From positions 1-34,302 of the forward strand of contig JAFRJV010000066.1 of NCBI GenBank assembly GCA_017432075.1: a stretch of DNA of 34,302 bases, given 5' to 3'. Positions 24,827 through 32,600 of this stretch are shown here, one piece after another. Numbering within the stretch: the stretch's first letter is position 1; every line of letters starts with the position of its first letter. The DNA is from Mogibacterium sp. (GTDB taxonomy: Bacteria; Bacillota; Clostridia; Peptostreptococcales; Anaerovoracaceae). Position numbers and translations under genes: made by a program. Below the pieces are notes generated by a model that saw only the letters and a program-made list of their open reading frames with translations, ran no database searches and was not told the origin of the DNA.

Positions 24827-26605
24827 TTATTGCATATCCTTAGCTGCAGGCAGACCGAACGCTCCTTCTGCAGACAATGCGCCATCTATCACAGCGTATT
24901 GCATCACATCTGTTGCCAGTGCAGCAAAAGCGTCAAAGTTGACCTGCTGTTTTCCGGTTGCGAGAACGAATACAGTGTCACCGTCCAGAGTTCCGTGAAC
25001 AGGCTTGATAGCCCTTGCGTAAGCATCATGCAGGATAGATGCAAGCTTATTGGCCTGTGACTTGGTCAGAGCGGCATTTGTAATCAGGCATGAGATGGTA
25101 GTGTTGAAAACAATGTCATATCCCATCTCTTCGCGCGTAAGAACAGCGGGCTCTTCTTCCTCTGTTATTTCTTCTGCAGTCTCTTCGACCGTTTCTTCTA
25201 TTACTGAAGGCTGTTCTTCTTCGGAAACCAATGCAGGCTCCTCTGAAGGGACTACTTCAGGTTCAGGCTCTTCAAAGAACTCTTCTGCAGGTTCTTCAGG
25301 TTCCTCTTCTGCCTCAGGTTCTTCTTCTATTTCAGGGTCTTCTGCGAGCTCTAAAGGTTCTGCTTCTGTCTCAGGCTCTTCAGCAAACTCTTCCGCAGGT
25401 TCTACAACTGCCTCAGGTTCCTCAATAGGCTCTTCTGCAGGTTCTTCTGCTGAAATTTCTTCCGGTTCAGCTGATACTGCAGGGATAGAAACTTCATCAT
25501 TAGCCAGTGAGGTCTCTTCTGTAACAGTCACAGCAGGAGTTTCAGGTATGAACTCCTCTTCAGGTTCCGCTTCTGCCTCAGGTTCTTCTATTTCAGGCTC
25601 TTCAGCGAGTTCTTCGCCAGGCTCCTCTGCAGAAGCTTCTTCCGGTTCTTCAAAGTGCTCTTCTGAAGATACTCTTTCCGGTTCCTCAGCCGGGACTTCA
25701 TCAAATATCTCTGCAGGTTCCTGAGAAGATATTTCTTCCGATTCCTGCTCTTCGAAAACTTCCTCAGCCGTTTCAACAGCAGGTTCATCAATGGCTTCCG
25801 GTACTTTTTCAATGACTTCAGGCGCCTGCCCGTTAGCAGCTCTCTCTTCCTCGAACTGTCTTGCAACAGCGGCAAGGGCTTCCTCTATATCAGTTTTATC
25901 AATGAACGCTGTGCTTTCATCGACAAGTCTGACACTGTCATGCACCATACTCTTCAGAGTTTTGATAGTACCGTATATAGACTGTCCGTCTTCGGATCTC
26001 AGGCCGGCAATGATATTTCCGGCACCGTTATAAATGTCTCCGACGGCGTTTACAGCTGCTATCGCTCCGACTTCAATCACTCCGTCGCCGCAAGCAAAGG
26101 TTCCGAGTCCTGTTTTCATGGCCCTTTCATAACCTTTAAGTTTACCGACGGTAGCTCCTGTTCCTGCGCCATGATTGCCGTTTGAAAAGACACCTTCATA
26201 TGCATTCTGAACAGCCCGGATACCCATCTGTACATCCGGAAACGCTTTATGGTCTCCTACCGGCAGATCGTAAAGAGATGCTCCGCAGACGATCGGGACT
26301 ATGATGTCATCTCCGACATCAAATCCTATCTTCATCTCTGCAAGCTCCCGCATTACACCGGAAGCAGCTTCAAGGCCGAATGCGGATCCTCCGCTGAGAA
26401 CAACAGCATTTACAGCATTCACTGTGTTTTCACTTTTCAGTAGATCTGTCTCTCTGGTTGCCGGACCTCCGCCTCTGACATCAACGCCTCCCACAGCGCC
26501 TTTTTCGCATATGATGACGGTGCAGCCTGTACCCTTTTCCCTGTCCTCCGCGTTACCGAGTTTAAAGTCCCCTATATCGGCAACGCTGATGATTTTCATA
26601 GCCAT
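24827..26605 (-). CDS. P1-family (DmpA/NylC-like) self-processing hydrolase with Glu/Pro-rich insert
   Basis: The 592-residue protein is an N-terminal-nucleophile hydrolase of the P1/S58 family: residues 1-250 hold GCTVIICEKGAVGGVDVRGG and GGSAFGLEAASG, residues 495-592 hold the second subunit. The predicted self-cleavage site is N501-T502 in FNTTISCLITNAALTK, with T502 becoming the nucleophile. Relatives cleave peptides or amide oligomers; the substrate here is unknown. Between the halves lie about 240 residues (251-488) of Glu/Pro/Ala/Ser-rich repeats, absent from typical members of about 340 residues. There is no signal peptide, so it is probably cytoplasmic. AAAGGA lies 7 bases before the ATG. 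PolA and coaE follow. Confidence 0.88.
   Translation of the reverse strand: MAMKIISVADIGDFKLGNAEDREKGTGCTVIICEKGAVGGVDVRGGGPATRETDLLKSENTVNAVNAVVLSGGSAFGLEAASGVMRELAEMKIGFDVGDDIIVPIVCGASLYDLPVGDHKAFPDVQMGIRAVQNAYEGVFSNGNHGAGTGATVGKLKGYERAMKTGLGTFACGDGVIEVGAIAAVNAVGDIYNGAGNIIAGLRSEDGQSIYGTIKTLKSMVHDSVRLVDESTAFIDKTDIEEALAAVARQFEEERAANGQAPEVIEKVPEAIDEPAVETAEEVFEEQESEEISSQEPAEIFDEVPAEEPERVSSEEHFEEPEEASAEEPGEELAEEPEIEEPEAEAEPEEEFIPETPAVTVTEETSLANDEVSIPAVSAEPEEISAEEPAEEPIEEPEAVVEPAEEFAEEPETEAEPLELAEDPEIEEEPEAEEEPEEPAEEFFEEPEPEVVPSEEPALVSEEEQPSVIEETVEETAEEITEEEEPAVLTREEMGYDIVFNTTISCLITNAALTKSQANKLASILHDAYARAIKPVHGTLDGDTVFVLATGKQQVNFDAFAALATDVMQYAVIDGALSAEGAFGLPAAKDMQ
25142..25855 (-). repeat. Glu/Pro-rich low-complexity repeat region inside the P1 hydrolase
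   Basis: This stretch encodes residues 251-488 as imperfect repeats based on EEP, EEPE and EAEPEE. Two longer similar copies are EELAEEPEIEEPEAEAEP (from residue 331) and ELAEDPEIEEEPEAEEEP (from 419). At the DNA level, variants of TCTTCAGGTTC recur on the plus strand, so length may vary by slippage. It is predicted to be disordered and strongly acidic. Confidence 0.85.
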
Positions 26606-26644
26606 ATGTTATCCTTTTGTTCTTTACAACGGCTTATTTTGTTA

Positions 26645-26673
26645 ACTATACCATAATCAGAAGCATTTTTTAA
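26645..26673 (-). promoter_or_regulatory. Possible promoter for the P1 hydrolase-polA-coaE unit
   Basis: TTAAAA (26673-26668) is followed after 17 bases by TATAGT (26650-26645) on the minus strand, across the panF stop, about 40 bases before the P1 hydrolase start. The -35 matches only partly. It would give this unit its own start. Confidence 0.45.
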
Positions 26674-28186
26674 TCATTTCGGCATCAGGCTCCTCTTTGC
26701 AGAGCGAGCCGACAACAAAATATGCTATTCCGCTTACGATAAGTCCCGCAATGATCTCATGGATACCTAAAGGCAGTATCTTGACTCTGTTGAAGAATAT
26801 GAATACTGCAAGGCCGCATATCACTGATGCAAGACATGCCTTGCTGTTTCCTTTTTTCCAGTACAGTCCACCGATCACAGGCCAGAAGAATGTGGCTTCG
26901 AGGCCGCCGAATGCAAACAGGTTGATCCAGACGATAACATCCGGAGGATTGAGTGCCAGAAGGCAGGCTATTATTCCTATGCCTGCTGTCAGAGCAAAAC
27001 TGTATTGAGGGACTTTTTTGTATGAATCCTCATACTCCGGCTTCGCTGCTTCTTCAGCATCAAAAGGAACCTTCTTTATGTAATGGACATAAATGTCTTT
27101 GATGATTGTAGCCGATGCGAGTATCAGTAATGAATCGATAGTTGACATCACGGCAGCAAGCGGCGCAGCCAGGAAGAATCCCGCAGCCCATGCAGGCATA
27201 TACTGCATAACAACATAAGGAATGACCTGGTCAGTAGTTGCGAGACCTTCCTCAGGAAGAAGCGGGTAAGAGAAAGTACCGGCAAGATGCATTCCGATCA
27301 TAAGAATACCTATGACTACTGTTCCGTAGATCATGGCCTTATGCATTGATTCCGTATCTTTGAATCCCATGCACCTTACGGCAGTCTGCGGAAGTCCGAG
27401 AACAGCGATGCCGACAAGTACCCAGAACGAGATCAGGGCACCCGGTCTCAGTGCAGCTATCTCAGCTCCGTACTCGCCTTTTCCCATCAGATCCCATCCG
27501 GGATTTGAGGCATCAAGGGTGCTGATGATATTGTCCATACCGCCTGCTTCTTTTATTACAAAGAAAAGCAGCAGGAATGTGCCGATAGTCATCACTATTC
27601 CCTGAATAGTATCTGTAGTAACTACAGCTTTGAATCCTCCCACGGAAGTATAGATTATGACGACTGCTCCGAAAAGAAGCAGACCTGCCCAGTACGGCAA
27701 TCCGGTAACGGTCTGAAGAAGCGTAGCTCCTCCGATGAACTGAGCTATCATCTGGGTTATAAAGAACACGACCATTGCGATACCACATACTATGACTACA
27801 GCCGGTGAATCATACCGGGCACGCAGATAATCGTTTACAGTTACAGAATTCGTTCTTCTGGCGATCATGGCGAACTTTTTACCAAGTACTCCAAGGGTAA
27901 GAAAAGCAGCACCTATCTGCACGCCTGCTACCCATGACCATGACATACCGAAGCTTGATGCGAGTCCAGGACCTCCGAGGAACGAACTTGCGCTTGTATA
28001 TGTTGCGACAAGTGTCATTGCAAGAACAACACCGCCCATGCTTCGTGATCCTGCAAAATAATTTGAAAGAAATCCTTTATCGGCGTTTTCCTTTGCCGAT
28101 TTTCTGCTTGTCCGTATTCCCAGCCAAAGGTTGATAAGCAGATACAGAATGAGGATGATCAGTACAGCAGCTTTTTTACTGAGCAT
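26657..28186 (-). CDS. panF: Sodium/pantothenate symporter PanF
   Basis: The 509-residue protein is a sodium:solute symporter family member with about 13 membrane segments. LVATYTSASSFLGGPGLASS and LPQTAVRCMGFKDT match PanF closely. It imports pantothenate, the precursor of CoA, with sodium. The longer frame to 28258 is rejected because the ATG at 28186 has a G-rich ribosome-binding site (AAGGGGG), begins just before the first membrane segment, and overlaps the preceding YhdT-like gene by 11 bases, the usual coupled arrangement. CoaE, the last CoA enzyme, is encoded about 5 kb downstream. Confidence 0.95.
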   Translation of the reverse strand: MLSKKAAVLIILILYLLINLWLGIRTSRKSAKENADKGFLSNYFAGSRSMGGVVLAMTLVATYTSASSFLGGPGLASSFGMSWSWVAGVQIGAAFLTLGVLGKKFAMIARRTNSVTVNDYLRARYDSPAVVIVCGIAMVVFFITQMIAQFIGGATLLQTVTGLPYWAGLLLFGAVVIIYTSVGGFKAVVTTDTIQGIVMTIGTFLLLFFVIKEAGGMDNIISTLDASNPGWDLMGKGEYGAEIAALRPGALISFWVLVGIAVLGLPQTAVRCMGFKDTESMHKAMIYGTVVIGILMIGMHLAGTFSYPLLPEEGLATTDQVIPYVVMQYMPAWAAGFFLAAPLAAVMSTIDSLLILASATIIKDIYVHYIKKVPFDAEEAAKPEYEDSYKKVPQYSFALTAGIGIIACLLALNPPDVIVWINLFAFGGLEATFFWPVIGGLYWKKGNSKACLASVICGLAVFIFFNRVKILPLGIHEIIAGLIVSGIAYFVVGSLCKEEPDAEMIKKCF

Positions 28187-28457
28187 CGAGATCGCCCCCT
28201 TCCTCATTATCTTCAAGGTCAAAGTTGACGAATACTTTCTTGAGCAGAACGACGACACCTGCTACGGCAATAATAAACATTCCAGGTGTGCTGATCAGCC
28301 ACCATACCGGCAGCCCGAATAATCTCGCACCCGTTCCGGACAGGCCATAAGCAAAGCCGACGTTCCAGACGAAGCAGATCAGGAACAGTATCAGTGTGGC
28401 TTTCGCCTCCCTTCTGATCTGTTTTTCCTTTTGCTCCCTTGTCATTAACGATTTCAT
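28176..28457 (-). CDS. YhdT-like (DUF997) small membrane protein
   Basis: The 93-residue protein has a charged N-terminus (MKSLMTREQKEKQIRREAKA), two membrane segments (about 20-40 and 52-73) and an acidic C-terminus. The family (DUF997/YhdT) is commonly encoded directly before panF and may be an accessory subunit of the symporter; this role is inferred from gene pairing. The ATG at 28457 has AAAGGAG ten bases upstream; a longer frame to 28487 would run into the leader structure. It opens the panF operon. Confidence 0.88.
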   Translation of the reverse strand: MKSLMTREQKEKQIRREAKATLILFLICFVWNVGFAYGLSGTGARLFGLPVWWLISTPGMFIIAVAGVVVLLKKVFVNFDLEDNEEGGDLDAQ

Positions 28458-28480
28458 TTTTTTATTTCTCCTTTCTTTGC

Positions 28481-28575
28481 GGCACAAGTCCCAAAAACTG
28501 AGAAAACCACCCGAAAACGGGTGGCGTGGTTATCATTATCGGGTTGTGCCCGGTATAGTTTCCATGCGGAATACC
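28481..28575 (-). promoter_or_regulatory. Structured leader of the panF operon with terminator-like hairpin
   Basis: In transcript order the leader has a hairpin with GGTAT/ATACC ends (28575-28552), a small CGGG/CCCG hairpin (28552-28540), then a perfect 7-pair hairpin CCACCCG-TTTT-CGGGTGG (28524-28507) followed by TTTT and a second T run (28497-28493). GGCACAA (28550-28544) can instead pair with TTGTGCC (28487-28481) just before the ribosome-binding site. Mutually exclusive pairings around a terminator-like stem suggest attenuation or a riboswitch. I do not recognise a known class. Confidence 0.5.
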
Positions 28576-28600
28576 ATCCGTCACATGTAATGTAACACAA

Positions 28601-28606
28601 ATTATA
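28601..28606 (-). promoter_or_regulatory. Probable -10 element of the panF operon promoter
   Basis: A perfect TATAAT on the minus strand directly behind the T-rich end of the 6S-like RNA. No good -35 is seen at 17 bases (T-rich). The start would be near 28594, giving a leader of about 137 bases. Confidence 0.45.
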
Positions 28607-28620
28607 CAAAAACAAAACAA

Positions 28621-28801
28621 ATAAAAACCCGGAATACCGTTAAGCCTTTAATTGACGCCCTATCGTTCAATGATAAGGTGGGTACTCCCTGAGCCTGGCT
28701 TCTGTAGTCCACTCTTAGGAGGCTTTACATAATGCTTCCGCATCGGAATCCCTTTAAGTATGTGTAGGTTCAATTATGAAGACTTTAACGCATATTCCAG
28801 G
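28621..28801 (-). ncRNA. ssrS: Probable 6S RNA
   Basis: This roughly 180-base non-coding segment folds into one long rod. The outer stem pairs CCTGGAATA...CGTTAA (5', from 28801) with TTAACG.GTATTCCGGG (3', to 28628), continued by AAGTCTT/AAGGCTT and AATTGA/TCAATT. An open central region follows, with a 7-pair hairpin CCTTATC/GATAGGG on its 3' side and a terminal arm with GTGGACT/AGTACCCAC. Size, closing stem, central bubble and 3' bubble hairpin fit 6S RNA, which binds sigma-A RNA polymerase. The T-rich stretch after the closing stem can terminate transcription. Identification rests on folding by eye. Confidence 0.7.
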
Positions 28802-28804
28802 AAT

Positions 28805-28834
28805 TTGATATTCGTAATTAAACTATTTATTCAA
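28805..28834 (-). promoter_or_regulatory. Possible promoter of the 6S-like RNA
   Basis: TTGAAT (28834-28829) and TATCAA (28810-28805) lie 18 bases apart on the minus strand, overlapping the yebC stop codon. The predicted start (about 28798) coincides with the base of the RNA's closing stem. Confidence 0.5.
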
Positions 28835-29546
28835 GATCAAGGTCGCAGTTGAAATAGACCTTCTGAACGTCATCGTTGTCCTCAAGAGACGTGATGAGCT
28901 TGGTGAGAGATTTGATCGCACTCTCATCTGTAACATTGGCTTCCATCGAAGGGATCTGCTCGATTTCAGCTTCGAAGATCTCGTATCCGGCTTCTTTTAT
29001 AGCCTGATGTACATCATTGAATGCTGCAGGATCTGTCATGATCTGGAAGTTATCTTCATTGACGATCATGTCATCTGCGCCTGCATCGAGTGCTACCATC
29101 ATGACTTCATCCTCATCAAGGTCTTCTGAATCGATGATGACAACGCCTTTGCGGCTGAACATGTATGAAACGCATCCCGGTGTACCAAGATTTCCTCCGT
29201 TTTTATCAAATACGGATCTTACGAATGACGCTGTTCTGTTTTTATTATCTGTCAGAGCTTCAACGATGATAGCAACACCGCTTGGACCATAACCTTCAAA
29301 CTGCAGCTCTTCGTACTGCTCGCCCCCGAGCTCTCCTGTGCCCTTTTTGATCGCTCTGTTGATGTTGTCGTTAGGCATTCCGATCGCTTTTGCCTTATCG
29401 ATCGCTACTCTGAGTGATGGATTGAAATCAGGATCTCCTCCTGCCTTTGCAGCAACGATGATCTGTCTGGAATACTTTGTGAACATTGCAGAACGCTTTG
29501 AGTCCTGTGCTGATTTTCTGTTTGCTATTGTCCCGTGTCTACCCAT
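28827..29546 (-). CDS. yebC: YebC/PmpR-family protein
   Basis: The 239-residue protein matches YebC (TACO1 in mitochondria) over its full length, from MGRHGTIANRKSAQDSKRS through GYGPSGVAIIVEALTDN to the acidic C-terminus. It was long annotated as a transcriptional regulator; recent reports support a role in translation of difficult, proline-containing stretches. It has its own promoter (29590-29618) and a strong AAGGAGG site 9 bases before the ATG. The 6S-like RNA begins right after the stop codon. Confidence 0.96.
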   Translation of the reverse strand: MGRHGTIANRKSAQDSKRSAMFTKYSRQIIVAAKAGGDPDFNPSLRVAIDKAKAIGMPNDNINRAIKKGTGELGGEQYEELQFEGYGPSGVAIIVEALTDNKNRTASFVRSVFDKNGGNLGTPGCVSYMFSRKGVVIIDSEDLDEDEVMMVALDAGADDMIVNEDNFQIMTDPAAFNDVHQAIKEAGYEIFEAEIEQIPSMEANVTDESAIKSLTKLITSLEDNDDVQKVYFNCDLDLE

Positions 29547-29589
29547 AGGTAGTCGCCTCCTTATTCAATGATTATTCTTTTCTGCCTTT

Positions 29590-29618
29590 ATTATACGCTC
29601 AGGCCTTTTCATCTTCAA
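29590..29618 (-). promoter_or_regulatory. Sigma-A-type promoter for yebC
   Basis: TTGAAG (29618-29613) and a perfect TATAAT (29595-29590) are separated by 17 bases on the minus strand. The -35 lies inside the last codons of the upstream activase gene. The predicted start is about 37 bases before the yebC ATG. Confidence 0.75.
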
Positions 29619-32600
29619 GATTCTTGAATGCTGTTGACATCATGAGCTTGATGCGGTTCAGCTGATTTACTGTTGAAGCACCCGGATCATAGTCGATGGC
29701 AACGATATTTGCTTTCTCATCATACTGTCTGAGTGCCTTCAGCATTCCCTTGCCGGCTACATGATTCGGCAGACATGCGAACGGCTGCAGGCATAGAATG
29801 TTCTTTACCCCGCTGTCGATCAGGTCGACCATCTCTCCTGTCAGCAGCCAGCCTTCTCCGCACTGATTTCCGATCGAAATAAATCTTTCGGCATTTTTAG
29901 CAGTGTCCTCGATGCGGCAGTCAGGTTCAAAACGCTTGCTCTTTCTGCAGGCTTCTCTGGCGTATTTCCTGTAGGATTCGATAAAAGTGAGCAATGCTTT
30001 ATTTATCGCCATGTCCTTCCAGGTTCCGGAAAGATTATTATAGTTGAACACCTTGTTGATGAATCCGTACTCGAAGAAGTCGATAAACGATGGTACGACT
30101 GCTTCGCCGCCCTCTGCTTCTATAGTCTCTACGAGGTTGTTGTTTGCGTTAGGATGATACTTTACAAGTATTTCTCCTACTATGCCCACCTTAGGCTTTA
30201 CCATATCCTCGTGGATCGGTATGCTGTCAAAGTCTTTTACGATAAGTTCAAGATTCTTCCTGAATGTCTTTTTGTTAAGATCCATGCAGTTTTTGTTTAT
30301 CTTGTCAAACCAAGAATCCATTACCGCTTCAGCAGAACCCTTTTCGATCTCATAAGGCCTTATCCTGTAAACACATTTCATCATAAGGTCTCCGTAAAGA
30401 GCTCCGTAAACGAGTGAAAGTGCGAGTCTCGGAGTTATCGAGAATCCGGGATTCCTTTCCAGTCCGACCATGTTGAAAGATATGACAGGGATCTGCTCCA
30501 TACCAAGGTCCTTCAGTGCTTTTCTGAGCAGCGCAACGTAGTTGCTTGCTCTGCATCCTCCTCCGGTCTGTGACATGAATACGCCTGTTTTACTGAGATC
30601 ATAGTCTCCGGACTTAAGAGCATATATTATCTGCCCTAGTGTAACTATTGTCGGATAGCATGCATCATTATTGACGTATCTGAGGCCTTCTTCTTCGGAT
30701 TCCTTTGTTACTGCAGGCAGCAGGACCGCGTTGTATCCGGCAGCTCTCAGAACAGGTTCGAAGTACTGGAAATGCATAGGTGACATCTGAGGCACGAGAA
30801 GTGTATATCCGTCATTTCTCATCTCTTTTGTAAAGAGCTTGCGCTTATACGGATCGTTGCGTCTGCGGGCTTTTGTTCCGAGCTTCTCCCTCTCGTCGAG
30901 TGCGGCTTTAAGGGATCTGATCCTGATCCTTGCTGCGCCGAGATTGGCGCCTTCATCTATCTTCAGTACTGTATACAGTTTGTTATTCTGCTGGAGCAGC
31001 TCATCCACCTCATCGGTCGTGACAGCATCAAGACCGCAGCCGAACGAGTTGAGCTGGATTATCTCGATATCATCGTTCTGTCCTGCAAAGATGGCAGCCT
31101 TGTAAAGTCTTGAATGATATACCCACTGATCGAGTATGCGTACCGGTCTGGCAGCTTTTACCTTCCAGCTTACGGAGTCTTCAGAAAGCACGACCATATC
31201 CTGCTGGGTGACGAGCTCATCGATGCCATGATTGATCTCCGGATCGATATGATAAGGCCGGCCTGAAAGAATGATCCCCTTCTTGCCATGTTCTCTCATG
31301 TACTCGATCGCAGCGGCACCTGCTTCGGCTACCCTTCTTTTGTAAGCTCTTTGTGCAGTTCTGCCCGCATGCAGTGCATGCTCTATCTCCAGGATATCGG
31401 TGTTGATCCCGTACAGTGAATACTCTCGCTTATCCTTGCCGAGTCCGTAACTCTTTACGATGTTTTCACTTGCTTCGGTATCAACGCTTCTGCTGCCCGA
31501 AAAGAAACCGGTCATCTCGCGGATAAACCTGAGGTCATCATCATACGGAACGAACGGATGATAGAACTCCACATCATTGTCGAAGAAATAATCGGCCATG
31601 TTTTTGTCGATGACTTCCGGGTATGTTGCTACTACCGGGCAATTGAAGTGGTTCGGTGCAGTCCTGTCTTCAACAGCTTCATAGTTGATCGAAGGATAGA
31701 AGATCCGCTTTACACCGTTCTCCACGAGCCACTTGATATGACCGTGCACCACTTTGGCAGGGTAGCATGCAGTATCCGAAGATATTGTATCCATACCGCT
31801 CTGATACATTTCTTTATTTGTTGATGGGCTGAGTACGACCCTGAATCCCAGTTTCGTAAAGAATGCATGCCAGAACGGATAGTTCTCATACATGTTGAGT
31901 ACTCTTGGGATGCCTATCACGCCTCTCTTGGCATCTTTTTCTTCAAGTACCGGACGGTCGAAGAGCAGCTTGCTCTTGATCTTATACAGGTTAGGAAGCT
32001 CTGATTTCCTGTTGCCGCCTCCTGCCCCCTTTTCGCAGCGGTTGCCGGTTATGTACCTGCTTCCGTCGGCAAATTTTGAAATGGTGAGAAGACAGTTATT
32101 GCCGCATCCTCCGCATCTCGCATTTGATGTTTTGACGCTGAAGCTGTCAACTTCCTCAAGAGGAAGTACTCCGGAGCGCTCGCCTTCGACATAATGATCG
32201 CTCGCGATTATTGCACATCCGTATGCTCCCATGAGTCCGGAGATGTCAGGTCTTACTACGTCCTTTTCAAGAATGATCTCAAGACTTCTGAGGACTGCCT
32301 CATTGAGGAATGTGCCTCCCTGGACAACGACGTGATCGCCGGTATCCGATGTGTTTCTGAGCTTGATGACTTTGTAAAGAGCGTTCTTTATGACCGAATA
32401 TGAAAGGCCTGCGGAAATATCCGCTATCGAAGAGCCTTCCTTCTGGGCCTGTTTTACTTTGGAGTTCATGAAAACAGTGCATCTCGTGCCGAGATCCACC
32501 GGCCTGCGGCTTTTCAGCGCTTCAGCAGCAAACTCAGGCACACTCATGCTTACGGACTTGGCGTAGGTCTCAATAAACGATCCGCATCCTGAAGAGCATG

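Noticed and set aside
25050-25724. A 224-codon plus-strand frame rich in Ser/Gly
   Set aside because: It is the antisense of the Glu/Pro repeat in the P1 hydrolase; its bias mirrors the GAA/CCT codons of the real gene and it lacks its own signals.
28501-28560. GGGTGGCGTGG on the plus strand, resembling part of a T-box sequence
   Set aside because: It is on the strand without a downstream gene, is only partly similar to the T-box core, and is explained by the minus-strand terminator-like hairpin.
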